The notes beneath the pieces were generated by a model. It saw only the letters and a list, made by a program, of their open reading frames with translations. It was not told the DNA's origin and did no database searches. Shown in pieces: positions 23,758 to 35,548 of a DNA stretch of 64,000 nt (its first letter is position 1; each line of letters opens with the position of its first letter). Source of the stretch: Aspidapion aeneum (taxonomy: Eukaryota; Arthropoda; Insecta; Coleoptera; Brentidae); assembly GCA_963576565.1 (NCBI GenBank), contig OY755038.1:67999908-68063907 (forward strand), given 5' to 3'. Position numbers and translations under genes: made by a program.

Positions 23758-25074
23758 TGTAACAGGGGCCTGGCGTGTGACAGTGGTACTGTCACCTCAA
23801 GTGGCCAAGGCTTAAAGGTTGTAAGCTACCAACTTAGGCTACAACTTATATAAATTATAAAAAGATTAAACGTTACTATATGTTATTAAATTTACACGAT
23901 CTCGAAAGGGAATTTGGCGGTTCTTGGAGGAAAAGTATGCTATAAACGTTTTTCTCAAATGTATAACTAATAGGATAATCGTACATACCTTTTCAATTTT
24001 CTTCTTGCAGCTTCACACTTTCACTTCTAATATTTATTATTTAAATATCAAATTTTTACTACCATTGAACTTTTATATTCAAATATTCACACTTCTTAAA
24101 CTTTTAGGCCCTATAAACCTTTTATATATTTGTTGTAAATATATATATTTATCAACATCTTAAACGTTGATTGAATGAGTGAAACTATTCAATCAACTGT
24201 TTAATTTACTTAATATTACTGTTTAGGTTTGGGATATGTTATTAATTAAAAATGCCGATTTTAGGGCAACGAATGGTTTGTATTTTGTTGTTAAAAAACC
24301 ATAAAACAGTTAAACACATTATTTCAAAGCACTGGAAACAGTAATAAGTAATGACTTTAAAATCAATAAACTCTAAAAGAAAAGACCAAAATAATTATGA
24401 ATATTAAAGTTAACAGTTTTATACAATGTTAAAATAATTGATAAATTTCCCCAGTTGAAATAAAACCCCCCCTTAAGAAGTGTTAATGAAAGTGTACCGT
24501 ACTAGGCAAAGACAAACTAAAGAGTACTCTCCCTGACGACTTTCGAAAGTTTCAATACCCCGCTCTCTAGACATTCTCAGTTTGCCGCTAGCTGATTGGG
24601 CTAAATCTAAGCTTTCTTTAACGGATTTCTTCCACCACTCTTCTCTACAGACACTCTTGGCTGCCGTGGTCTGAATCTCAAGCTCCCTCGCATTGGCGAG
24701 AAAGACAAAGAGACAAAATACCACCGCAATTCAAAGATGCGTGGATTTAGAAATTCGGTAAAGTTTAAATCTTACAGTGTGTTTCTTTTTTAATTGAAAA
24801 TAGTTTAAAATTTGTTTCCAGTTACAAAATAAGAATTATTTTGATGTTAGTGGCTCAAAGGACATATTAGCCGAATACAACTTTTATTAAAATACAGCGA
24901 ACCTGAAAACATGCCTAAAAACAAGTCGCCGAGTTGCCATAAATTTTACTTAATCTTAACCTAGTCTTGCATATAATCAATGCTTGTTGATGTCAAAACA
25001 ATATTTAATTAAAAATCTTTAAAAACTTATAAATGGCAAAAATACCATTTATGCTCAAATCCCGTTTTGTTACA
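23758..25074 (-). repeat. 5' LTR of the giant LTR element
   Basis: 1317 bp, essentially identical to 8496-9812. In element orientation it runs from 25,074 (TGTAACAAAACG) to 23,758 (CTGTTACA). The near identity implies very recent transposition relative to its host BEL copy. Confidence 0.9.
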
Positions 25075-25747
25075 CTGGTCAGATCAAGGCAGTAATTTTA
25101 TAGGGTTTCGTAACCAATTACTGGATTTCGCAAGAAGTGCTGCCACCAGACTTTCTATTCGTTGGCATCTGGGACCTCCTCTCAGTCCACATTTCAATGG
25201 CCTGGCAGAAGCTGGCGTCAAAAGTTTTAAAACTCACTTTGTACGAGTTGTCGGCGACCAGATGTTGTCTATCATGGAGATGTCCACCCTTACCTGTCGC
25301 ATAGAAGCCGTACTTAATAGTCGCCCTTTATCTCCTGCCTCTTCAGACCCACACGATCTTCAACCTCTTACCCCTGGGCATTTTTTGACACTTGAACCCC
25401 TTAATTCAGAAATTCCGGAGTCAGATTTGTCCGAGGTTCCCCTAAATCGGCTCTCGAGATGGCAACTAATCCAAAAACTACATAATGATTTTTGGAAACG
25501 GTATTCTATAGAGTATTTGCATACGCTACAACAGCGACACAAGTGGGCTGATTCGTCCCCAAATATCAAATTAAATGATTTGGTTATCATAACAAGTGAT
25601 CACATTCAATCGCCTTTGAAATGGCCGGTCGGTCGGGTCATCGAACTGCATCCCGGCGGGGACGGTCAGGTGCGTGTTGCGACGGTACAAACGGTTACCG
25701 GTGTTTATAAGCGGCCAGTTGTAAAACTGTGCCTCTTGCCAAATTAA
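25075..25747 (+). pseudogene. BEL/Pao pol fragment: integrase core and C-terminus
   Basis: Continues the BEL frame cut at 8495. It starts WSDQGSNFIG (second catalytic Asp of the D,D-35-E core), then GLAEAGVKSF (catalytic Glu present here), then the C-terminal PGHFLTLEPL, RWADSSPNIKLNDLVII and WPVGRVIELHPG region, and ends LLPN with TAA at 25,745-25,747. The CTGG at 25,075-25,078 is the second copy of the target duplication. The reading frame itself is intact from 25,079, but the 5' part is lost, so it is not a gene. Confidence 0.9.
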
Positions 25748-25981
25748 AAGTAATTTTAATTTTCTACCTTTTACCGGGTATTACAATAGGTTTTTTTTAT
25801 TTTTAATTTTTTTTGAATTTTTTGTTTGTTTGTTTTGCCTTTTTTCGGGATTTCGTTATCTCTAAATAAACTTACAATACTTATCTATTTTCATTCATTT
25901 ATATTTATCGGTCGATTCTTTTTCTTATATCTATATCTGTCCGGTTGAGATTCTAAAATTGTGTTTTTTGGAGGGCAGTTA
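25748..25981 (+). other. BEL 3' untranslated region with polypurine tract
   Basis: Between the pol stop and the LTR. TTGGAGGGCAG at about 25,969-25,979, just before TTATGTTAGC, is the likely polypurine tract; the minus-strand BEL element has the same word at 29,710-29,720. Confidence 0.65.
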
Positions 25982-26454
25982 TGTTAGCTCCCGCTTAATT
26001 TCGCGGTTGTTTATATATATTTTTAAAAACACACAACTGTATGAAGGACAAAGCGCATTCCGCGTATTTGAACATGCGCACCAACAACCAGTGAGATCCT
26101 TGTCAATCGCCTAGAGAAAATGACGTGTTAATTTCGTTCTCCAACTATATCAAATTTCTACACCTGAAAGTGCTCGATTTTTGTGTACTGAAGCATAGAG
26201 CTAGAAGCTTCAGCCCTTCAGCTACGTGGTGACATCATTAGATCCAATCAGGGGCTCCTTGGAACGTGGAGAAAGTGGATGCAAAGAGGTGAGTGCATTT
26301 GTCTCTGATTACCGTTGTGTGGCACAAATATTTTACCTATGGACGTTTGATTATTTCGTAATTCATATCAATATATTTATGTTGGTTCGCGCTTTCATTA
26401 ATTAAAATATTTACAGTCCATTGCATTTAACGTTTTTCTAACCGTGGACTAACA
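25982..26454 (+). mobile_element. BEL/Pao 3' LTR
   Basis: 473 bp, TGTTAGCTCCCGC to CTAACA, followed by GACTGG (26,455-26,460), the copy of the 6-base word that also precedes the solo LTR at 6618-6623. Confidence 0.9.
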
Positions 26455-27265
26455 GACTGGTCGAACCGTAAAAAAGTCGAATTGCAAAAAGGCCAAAAAA
26501 ATAAAAGAGAAGAAAGAGAAACGTAGTAGTCGAAAATAATTTAGACAAAGCGTAATTTCGTCGATCCGTAAAAATGTCGAAAATAATATAGTCGGCACGT
26601 AAAAGCATCGATGCGAAGGTCAGTTGAAATGCAGCAATTTAAGTGAATCGTATTTTTGTCGATCTGTAAAATCGTCGGAAATAATAAAGTCAGAAATTTA
26701 ACGCGCGATACGCAATGAAAAAGGAACGCAAAATTATCGAGTCTTAGTTTTGTCGAAACGCAAAAGAACGAACCATAGAAAAGTCGAAAAGGTGCGATGT
26801 AAAATTCGTTGAACAGGCGCTGACAAGTTAGGTTTGAATGTACAGTACACCTGGTACCATGGCAAGTTTTTTACTAGTGTGGTTTAAAATCGACGCGCTT
26901 TCGATTTAAATTTTTTATGGTTCGACCTTTTTACGTTTCAACATAATTGCGTTTCGATTTTTGACAATTTTACGGAACCACAAAAATACGTTTCGCTTGA
27001 CATGCTTTCCTCTTCTATTTTTTGATTTTTTTATTTTTTGACATTTTTAAAATTTCAGCCTTTTTGCGATTCGACTTTTTTACAATTTCATCATTATGCG
27101 ATTTGACTTAACTCCATTTCGATACTTTTATGCTTTAACTTTGCAACCTTTTTAAGGATCGATGAAATTAAGTTTCATTTATATTATTTTCGTCTAGTTT
27201 ATTTTGAATTCTTTTATTTTCGACTAAATTACGGTTCGACATGAAACTACGTTATACATTTTAAA
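26455..27265. repeat. Duplicated flank copy 2 and end of the GTCGAA/CGTAAAA repeat
   Basis: 26,455-27,188 duplicates 7097-7830. It then continues uninterrupted (TTCGTCTAG, TTTTCGACTAAATTACGG, TTCGACATGAAAC) to about 27,265, mirroring the words in 6440-6520. Left-half words appear as GTCGAA...CGTAAAA, right-half words as TTTTACG...TTCGAC, so the original element was an imperfect foldback. Confidence 0.65.
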
Positions 27266-28295
27266 ATACATCAGATTTTTAAATAATTTTTAAAATTTGG
27301 AGAATTTTTATTATAAACTATTTAAATAATACAAAGGTTAGTCTTAGCGCCCTAGATATAAGTTATACAACGAGGAGAATTTAGTGGCATAAGTTCAAGG
27401 GAAAAATAAGATAATAAAAAGATTTACCTCAGGCTGGATTTGAACCAAGAAACAAGTGCAAGACAAATTTAAGAGGAATCAAAAGAACAAAATCGTTCTA
27501 CATGAGCTTTATTAATCTAGTGAAAGCATTCTACTCTAGCCATCTTTCTATACATTTTAATAGTTTAAAAAAATAATAAGAAAAGAGATTGAAAAATTTT
27601 CAAAATTCAAAAAAAAACTCTCATACTTAGAACAAATAATGTGAAAATTTGACGAAATGTTTAATTTATATATTTGAGGTGATGAAATAACCTAACCTGT
27701 TTATTTTTTACATGCATCATTCTAGTTCTAAAGATTTAAATTTATTTTAGTATGATTTTTCCATAAGTCAAAATTTCTGTGTTTGATTCTCTTTTTAAAT
27801 TTTTTATTCTGCACTTTTTTTCGCGTGTTTTCCTGTGCGAATATTTATTTTTTTCTTTTTTTTCCTATTGGTTATTTACGGTCACCGTTTTACCATTACA
27901 CTCCCTCCCCCCCCCCACACACTTATAAATTTGTTTTACCACCCCTGTTGCCTATATCGCACAATAAAAACTAAAGTTTTTATATTGAGACCGAACATTT
28001 ATCTGTTATATAATTGCTAGCTAGAGCACTTTAAGCTAAAAGGTTTCCTAAAATAAATTGCACGAACTACATAAAACTAAATACAAGTAAAGGAAGCTGA
28101 AAGAAGTTTCAAGCTGGTCACGAAAAATTATTTTCTTTGTCACAATATTTTACGAAAAATCTTAAGGTTTTAAGTAAAAAAAAATACTTTCTTTATTAAT
28201 TACAGGACTAGTACCGTAATTTCTCACTAATATGGTCCTAGAATACTGCTTGTCCACTTGTATTAGAAACATATTTTATTAGGTAAAATCAAATA
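27266..28295. other. A+T-rich spacer, nothing recognised
   Basis: No gene. It has a pyrimidine-rich stretch with a C-run at about 27,900-27,925. Frames of 61-63 codons at 27,783-28,020 are low-complexity F/Y/P-rich reads of that stretch. Confidence 0.6.
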
Positions 28296-28960
28296 CGTTA
28301 AAGCATAAATACATGTTCAAAGAATCAAAAAGTAAAACACGCATAGCTTGCTTTGGAAACAATGGCAAATTTTAATTCGCAGACGCGAATTTTCAAGTGC
28401 GCATACGTGTGTTTTGTCAAGTAGACCGAGAGCTGCTATGTTGCTACATGCCATATTTGTTGTTTGTTTACATTTTGCGGTGTTTTGCGTTTGTCGTAAA
28501 AAATTATGATTTTTTTTTGTGAAAAATGAGAAATGTTTCACGTAAAACATGTGCGGTTTGTGAAAAATGTCCGGGAGAAGTAAGGGAGTGCCATGCCACA
28601 GGTAAGTACTTGTATTTTCTTTATAATTTGTTAACAAAGTTAAGAGTGGTTTATAGATGCCATTAAACACTTCATGGTGTCCACAATAAATCTGCATAAT
28701 TAATTTTAGAAAAACTACCATTTTATTCCAGAATTTGATAAATTTTCACCCAATCAACTTGTTTTTAGAAAAAAAAATAATACACATAAACCTAAATTTT
28801 CGACGATTGTCAAATAATGTAGTGACGTAACTGAGTATGTTCCAAAACCACCAAAACATGGGTATGCTTCGTATTTATGCTCTAACGTATTTGGGTACAA
28901 TGGGTAATTACCGGTGTATGCAAAATCATAAGGTAACATCAACTTTGTGCCTGATTAATA
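28296..28960 (+). mobile_element. THAP-type DNA element, copy B
   Basis: Uninterrupted counterpart of 2480-2965 plus 6263-6410. It includes the THAP-like exon (28,526-28,601) with a donor site, the stretch GATGCCATTAAACACTTCATG, and ATTGTCAAATAATGTAGTGA followed by ACATGGGTATGC. Long minus-strand frames here (134 and 62 codons) are accidental. Transposase catalytic sequences are not visible. Confidence 0.65.
28526..28601 (+). pseudogene. THAP-like zinc-finger first exon (copy B) with splice donor
   Basis: ATG at 28,526 followed by KTCAVC. One A is missing after GTG compared with copy A, so the frame shifts; the downstream bases still match the copy-A frame (RSKG-V-P-x-H-R). The exon ends CACAG|GTAAGT at 28,602, a textbook donor at the place where THAP domains have F-H-x-F-P. 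This suggests a spliced transposase gene whose later exons are gone. Confidence 0.5.
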
Positions 28961-29233
28961 TTTGGCGCAAAAAATGCTCATAACTGTCGTCAGTCTATTA
29001 TATGATTATTATTCGCCCATAATAAGTGCATAAAATTTGGGATGCTGGCACGTGTTAGAGTGGAAGCCAGTCCAGAAGTGTCTAATTACAAGTACACCAG
29101 TCCACTTTTTTAATGTCTTCTTAATTTTTTGTAGAATACAAAGAAACAGTTCGTCGTTTGGTAACATGGTTTCAAATAAAAATAATCATTTAGTAAACGA
29201 TTTTAAGTAAAAGTTATTAATGCTCGCTAAAAT
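28961..29233. other. Spacer before BEL element
   Basis: No recognised feature. It ends in CTCTG (29,234-29,238), the left target duplication of the BEL element. Confidence 0.5.
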
Positions 29234-29238
29234 CTCTG

Positions 29239-29706
29239 TGTTTGCCCGCAGTTAGAAAAACTACTGCAGTGGACTGTATATATTTTAATTAATGAAAGCG
29301 CGAACAAACATAAATATATTGATACGAAATCACGAAATAATTAAGGTCCATAGGTTAATTGCTGGTACCGCACAACGGAAATCAGAAACAAAGCACTCAC
29401 CAGTTTGCAGCCAATTTCTCCACGTTCCAGGGGCCCCTTTCTGGGTCTAATGATGGCACCACGTAGCTGAAGGGCTGAAGTTTCCAGTTCTATGCTTCAG
29501 TACACCAAAATCGAGCACTTTCAACTGTAGAAATTTGTAAATGTTGGAGAAAGTAAATTAACACGCCAATTTTTCGAGGCGGTAGAAAAGGATCTCACTG
29601 ATTCTTGGTGCGCATGTCCAATGCGCGGAAAATGTACTCTGTCCGTCATCCAATTGTGTGGTTTTAAAATTTTAAAAACAACCGCGAAATTTAGCGGGAG
29701 CTAACA
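29239..29706 (-). repeat. BEL/Pao 3' LTR (minus-strand element)
   Basis: 468 bp, reading TGTTAGCTCCCGC to GGGCAAACA on the minus strand. Compared with the 5' LTR, it has a 3-bp length difference near 29,260 and scattered substitutions. Confidence 0.9.
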
Positions 29707-29709
29707 TAA

Positions 29710-29720
29710 CTGCCCTCCAA
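29710..29720 (-). promoter_or_regulatory. BEL polypurine tract
   Basis: Minus-strand TTGGAGGGCAG lies just upstream of the 3' LTR, as in the plus-strand copy at 25,969-25,979. Confidence 0.6.
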
Positions 29721-29942
29721 AACACACAATTTTAGAATATCAACCGGACAGATATAGATATAAGAAAAAATGATCGACCGATAAATATAAATGAATGGAA
29801 AACAGATAAGTATCGTAAGTTCATTTAGAGATAACGAAAACCCGAAAAAGGCAAAACAAAAAAACAAAAAATTCAAAAAAAATAAAAATAAAGAAAAACC
29901 TATTGTAATACCCGGTAATAGGTAGAAAAATGAAAATTAGTT

Positions 29943-31533
29943 TTAATTCGGCAAGAGGCACAGTTTTACAACTGGCCGCTTGTAAACACCGGTAGCTGTT
30001 CGTACCGTCGCTACACGCACTTGACCGTCTCCGCCGGGATGCAATTCGAGAACCCGACCGACTGGCCATTTCAAAGGTGATTGGATGTGATCACTCGTTA
30101 TGATAACCAAATCATTTAATTTGATATTTGGGGACGAATCAGCTTACTTGTGTCGCTGTTGTAGCGTATGCAAATACTCTACAGAATACCGTTTCCAAAA
30201 ATTATTATGTAGTTTTTGGATTAGTTGCCATCTTGAGAGCCGATTTAGGGGAACCTCGGACAAATCTGACTCCGGAAGTTCTGAATTAATGGGTTCAAGG
30301 GTCAAAAAATGCCCAGGGGTAAGAGGTTGAAGATCGTGTGGGTCTGAAGAGGCAGGAGATAAAGAGCGACTATTAAATACAGCTTCTATGCGACATGTAA
30401 GGGTGGACATTTCCATGATGGACAACTGCTGGTCGCCGACAACTCGAACAAAGTGAGTTTTAAAAGTTTTGACGCCAGCTTTTGCCAGGCCATTGAAATG
30501 TGGACTGAGAGGGGGTCCCAGATGCCAACGAATAGAAAGTCTGGTGGACGCACTTCTTGCGTAATCAAGTAATTGGTTACGAAACCCTATAAAATTACTG
30601 CCTTGATCTGACCAGCATTGCGTCACGCTTCCACGTCTGGAAATGAATCGATGGAATGCACCAACGAACCCTTCGGTGGACAGCTCCATGGTTAATTCCA
30701 AATGCACGCAATGTGTGGCCGTACAGACAAACACACAGACATACGATTTGAAAGCTTTACAACCACGGTAACGATGAGGAATCCCAAAGAAAGGTCCACA
30801 AAAGTCGATAGCTACACTCGAAAAAGGTTTAAGTTGATTGATTCGATGAGCGGGAAGAGAACTCATTATGGGCGGTCTATAGGGTTTAGGGTTGATTCTA
30901 AAACATTGCAAGCACTTGGATATGGTTCTTTGAATTGCCCGTCTGGCAGATAATATCCAAAATTGCTGTAAAAGCAGATTATGTAATGTTTTAAACCCAG
31001 GATGAAGGTATTGTCTATGAGTGGAATTGATAAGAAGAGTTTATACGATGGTTACTCGAAAGTAAGACGGGGTGTTTTGCAGAATAAGACAAAAGGTCAG
31101 ATTTTTGTAATCTGCCACCGACTCTAATGATATTATTTTCATCAAGAAAAGGTGAAAGTTTTCGAAAAGGTTTCGGTATTGGTTTATCCTTAGATAACGC
31201 AGAAAAAAGCTCAGAAAAGCAAGAACCTTGAACGCGTTTGATAAGAAGGTATAACGCACTTTGCATCTCACCGGTGGTAGGAAAAACAATATTTTCAAAA
31301 ATAATTTTTTGGTCCGGTGGCTTAGTGGGTTTTTGATAGGAATGGTTTTGAAAAAGGTTAACTATTCGAAGGACATAACAAATGATACGTTGAATTTTTG
31401 ATATAGATGAATATTTGATAAGAAGCTGATCTAAGAAGTTAACGTCAATTATCGCATTGTAACAGACCTTTGGCTTTTCCTCCAGATTAATATCTCCGAA
31501 ATCAATCGGCATCTTTAATTTATAAAAATCGGG
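29943..31533 (-). pseudogene. BEL/Pao integrase region (broken)
   Basis: From 31,512 the frame covers the RNase H-integrase linker and the integrase start (HPVLLSSNHR), then is lost by a one-base deletion near 31,035-31,050. It resumes in another frame with QCFRINPKPYRPP, VAIDFCGPFFGIP (first Asp) and WSDQGSNFIGF (second Asp). The expected catalytic Glu is Lys here (GLAKAGVKTF; the plus-strand copy has GLAEAGVKSF). A TAA at 30,144-30,146 replaces the Trp of KWADSSPN. The C-terminus ends LLPN with the stop at 29,943-29,945. Two independent reasons make it inactive. Confidence 0.9.
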
Positions 31534-32127
31534 TCATTCGTTTTCGGGAGACCACAAAAACGACGGTGCGTTCCACCACATGTCATGTGAAATGAGCTGT
31601 GAAGGGGTGGCCTTTTGTGACGCAATATCGGCTGCATTTAAAGCAGAAGGAATGTAGCGCCATGAGTTTGAGGGAATGATTTCTTGGATTCTACTGACTC
31701 GATTTCCAACAAAGGTTTGCCAGCGATTAGGAGGGGATGAAAGCCAGTGCAATACGACTTGCGAATCGCAGAAAGTAACGATATTTGTAAAAGTTATTTT
31801 TCCTTCATAGCTAGATAAAACGAAGTCAATTAATTCGCTTAAAAGAAATGCGCCTAGGAGTTCTAGCCTAGCCAAAGTTTGTGACTTTATAGGCGCGACC
31901 CTAGATTTTGCAGATATGAGAGTAAAAGATATATTGTTTTCCTCTTCTACACGAAAATATACGACGCCTGCGTAGCCTCGAATTGAAGCGTCACAGAAGC
32001 CGATGATTTAACAGGTATTGGTTTTTGACAGTTTGATTTGTCGGGGTAATTGAAAATTGGAAAGAAGCGGGAATTCAGAACGAAGTTTGTTCCAAGAGTC
32101 GTTGATAGAAGAATCTGGTTCTTCGTC
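31534..32127 (-). pseudogene. BEL/Pao RNase H region (broken)
   Basis: Same frame as the upstream RT. It reads IIGFCDASIRGYAGVVYF (RNase H first Asp), then TLARLELLGAFLLSEL (Glu), TFCDSQVVLHWL (Asp) and SALNAADIASQ. Stops interrupt it at 32,128-32,130 (TAG, after SKIG), 32,008-32,010 (TAA) and 31,534-31,536 (TGA, after SPENE). The domain would degrade RNA in RNA/DNA hybrids during reverse transcription. Confidence 0.85.
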
Positions 32128-35100
32128 CTAGCCTATTTTCGATATCCACAACTGTTGCAAAATAAATTTTGCTTGTAGCAACAAGGGACAAAGAAAACCT
32201 AAGGGATCGAAGATTGTTCCTATGATAGGTAAAATAGAACGTTTAGTTGGGGGTTTGTCCTTCATTCGGCATTGATAAGAAAAAATGTCGCTTTTTGGAT
32301 GCCACTGAAGGCCTAAAACTTTGATAAAGTGTGGTACATCCTTGTCAAAAGAGAGAGGCATTTGACGATCGGATTCTGGCAATGTTGCCAATAACTCAGG
32401 ACAATTGCTTGCCCATTTTTTAAGTTTAAATCCTCCTGACTTCAACAAATCATTGAGTTCCGTTTGAAGGGAAAGAGCTTCAGAAAGCGAAGGGCTAGTT
32501 CCCAAGATATCGTCGATGTAAATTGACGTTTTTAAAACAGTACTAGCCATAGGAAAACGTTCCTTTTCTCTCTCTGCCAGCTCATTTAATGTACGTATGG
32601 CTAGAAAAGGTGAGCATGTCATGCCAAAAGTGAAAGTAGAAAGTTCCCACACTGAAAGTGGGTCCTGTGGAGAAAACCTCCACAATATCCTTTGATAAGG
32701 ACGGTGATAAGGATTAATAAGGACTTGACGGAACATCTGTTTGATATCAGCAATGTAGGCAATAGGATTAAGACGAAACGTAAGGAGTAAAGAAGCAATA
32801 TCCTTTTGAAGTTTCGGTCCAGATAACAACATGTCATTGAGACTAATATTCTTTGGGGTGACTGCCGAACAATCCCAGACTACCCTTAATTTTGTACTTA
32901 AGCTTTCCAGCTTTAGTACGCAATGATGTGCCAAAAAACATGATACGTCGACTTTTGGTTGACTAGGTAAAACTAGACTCATGTGATTAGAATCGATATA
33001 GTCTTGCATGAAACTAGAATAGGCAGTGTACAGATCAGGATTTTTGAGTAATCTATTTTCTAGAAGTAAAAATCTACGATAAGCTTGCGGATAAGTATTT
33101 CCTAGGTCAGGGTTTATTTTATCTTTAAACGGAAGATCTACCATGAATCTACCGCTCGGTTGTCGTACGACACTCGCAGTAAATATTGATTCCGCTTGTT
33201 TTTCCTCCTTTGATAAGATTTGTTTTTTAGGCAAATGTTCGATTTCCCAAAACCTAGGGATAATGACCTCTAAAGGAGGTGAATGACTCGTTAAAAAACA
33301 ACTGGTTCGTTCCGTAAGATTACCTACTTCGTCAACTTTTCCCATGACTACCCAGCCAAAGATGGTTTCAAGGGCTGAAGGTTGCCCTATTTGTCCAAGA
33401 ACCCTGCCCTCCTTGAATATCTGTGCGAATAGCTCGCAACCAATAACTAGGTCCACAGGTCTAGATTTGAAATAAGATGGGTCGGCAAGTTTAAGGTTTT
33501 CCAAGTGTTTCCACTGATTATCGTTCAAAGTGAATGTAGGCATATTGGAACATAGTTGTGGAACAACAATTGCTTCGAAATTAAGTAAAGGAGTGACCTG
33601 TCCTTGTGGCTTAATGTGACATTGAACGAGCCCTTTGGAAGTAAGAGAAGACATTTGATTTAATCCGAATATTTCAGTGGTGTAACTTCGCCTAGGAAGA
33701 TTAAGACGCTGAATACACTTTTCACTGATGAATCCTGTCTGTGATCCAGAATTAAGCAGTGCCTTTACAAGTTGAAAATTTCCGCAACCGTCCATAACAT
33801 CTATTATGGAGGTGCATAAAAGGAAGGTACCTGAAGGTCCTGAGGTATTTAATGACACATGACGATTATTGACAGGTGGTGTGTGAATGACAGGACTAGT
33901 ATCTTGGCTTCCAGACTCTTTATTAGTTTCTAAGATATGAGTTAAAGTGTGGTGCCTTTTACTATTGCAAGTCCTGCATGAATGTTTTGATTTGCACGTG
34001 TCTACCCCATGCGAGGGATGAAAACACGCTAGACATAATTTTTTCTGCTTGACGAAAGATAGGCGCTCGATAGGCGAGAGGTCAAGAAATGTTTGACATT
34101 TCGAAAGCACGTGACCTTGATTACACCGGAAACATTTTATTCCCGTACTTGAATTAGTTGAGGTGCCAGCCAGTCCTATAAAAGGCGAATTGGATGATTT
34201 ATAGGTAGGCTTTTGCCCAAACTGATTTGGCATAGAATTTGATTTTTGATAGGTAGACACCTTTTTGGGTGCTGTTGATTGAGGAAGTGATTCCAAAACT
34301 TTACATCTTATTTCTAGAAATTGAAAAAGTGACTGAAAAGTGGGAATTTCGGTATTAGTATTGGCGTGACTCATTTCGAAATTTGAACGCGTTGAAATAT
34401 CCAATTTGTCTAACAAAATGAAAAAAATAATAAAGTCCCAACTGTCAACGTCAAAGCTAAGTGATTTTAAAATTTCTAGGGATTCTGGAAAGGTGTCAAT
34501 TAAATTACGCAATTCTTTAGCTGACTCGTTTTTTAATGTAGAGTTCATAATTGTGCTTAAAGCATCATTTGCGAGGTCTCGCTTGTTTTGATATCTATTG
34601 ACTAATTTGTCGTAAGCAATTTTATAATTTTGATCAGATAAGCTAATCCCTGATATCAATTTTAAAGGCTCATCCTCGAGATATGAAAATAAATATTGAA
34701 GTTTTCGGACGTTACTTAGACTTTGATTTTGATCTATAATGTTATTAAAAAGATCGAAAAAGCTTGGCCATAATTTTTTATCACCTCGAAATATGGGAAT
34801 ACCTAACTCTTTGGGTTTTGGAGTTTCGTTTTGTCGAACATATGATCCCGAAAAGGATGGGGCCTCAACCGGAAATATTTCAGAGTAAACCCCTTTACAC
34901 GCATAACAATATTTACGAGCTTCTGAAAGGATCGCATCCTGCGTTTTAAACTCCTCGTCGTCCGAGTCGTCTATCAACATAATGACATCATTATGTGCCA
35001 CCATGCATTTATCGAAGGTTTCATCCAAATCGGAATACCCCACTTGAAACTCGTTTCTCGCTTTTGCGTCCGTTGCCGCGGTTTGTGAAAACACATAACA

Positions 35101-35199
35101 CTCGGTGATCGCAGATAAAAAACCCTTGCTTTTTTGCACGGCTTTTTTGATAGACCTGATTTTACCTTTGAAATGACGAAATTGTCGGTAAATATACAA
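32128..35199 (-). pseudogene. BEL/Pao gag-protease-reverse transcriptase frame
   Basis: 1023 open codons from 35,199. Residues about 1-340 are gag-like, with a DUF1759-type segment (IPIFRGDKKLWPSFFDLF, 134-151). Zinc knuckles follow at about 356-421: CFRCNQGHVLSKC, CLACFHPSHGVDTC, CRTCNSKRHH. Protease lies near 480, but the D-S-G active site reads NSG (residue 483, codon AAT). RT spans about 740-1000 with RVVWDCSA, YIADIKQMFRQV and the catalytic YIDD (894-897). The open frame begins without an ATG; the first in-frame ATG is residue 66, so the true start is uncertain. An in-frame TAG ends it at 32,128. Confidence 0.9.
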
Positions 35200-35529
35200 T
35201 TAACGCTAAATTAATGCTTCTGAAATAGAAAAATGACGAATTGTCGAAAATATGCACTAATTTATCGCAATTGATGAAAATTGTTTTAAATATCGAAATG
35301 GTATGGAACAAATCTATTCACAGAAATAGTTTTTGTTTGTTTTGATTGATCCTCGATTTTGTTTACTGAAATGACCACGCGGTAGAACCTACGTTACCAT
35401 AGCAGAGGACCGAAAACAGGTGAATTGCGCCGGACAACCGAAGGTCGAGCGAAAATCGATTGGCAAAATTCAAGGCCGTGTGATCACGGCGAAAATGGCT
35501 ACCGTCGAATGGATTTAATTTATTTATTC

Positions 35530-35543
35530 GGTTCGTCGGACCA
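35530..35543 (-). promoter_or_regulatory. Candidate BEL primer-binding site
   Basis: Minus-strand TGGTCCGACGAACC begins five bases after the 5' LTR and starts with TGG. The tRNA was not identified. Confidence 0.4.
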
Positions 35544-35548
35544 CTTTA

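Larger units (their letters stand above)
8496..25074 (-). mobile_element. Giant LTR element without coding genes (LARD-like)
   Basis: Identical-length 1317-bp LTRs at 8496-9812 and 23,758-25,074 differ at about three positions. Both start TGTARC and end GTTACA. The target word CTGG flanks it at 8492-8495 and 25,075-25,078, and BEL integrase sequence is continuous across if the element and one CTGG are removed. On the minus strand a purine tract AGGGGGGAG lies next to the 9812 LTR and a TGGTGTCAG primer-site candidate next to the 23,758 LTR, so it is transcribed right to left. The 13.9-kb interior has no gag, protease, RT or integrase that I can see, and only fragments of LINEs and a foldback repeat. 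The 4-bp duplication fits Ty3-type integration. It must have used another element's proteins. Confidence 0.85.
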
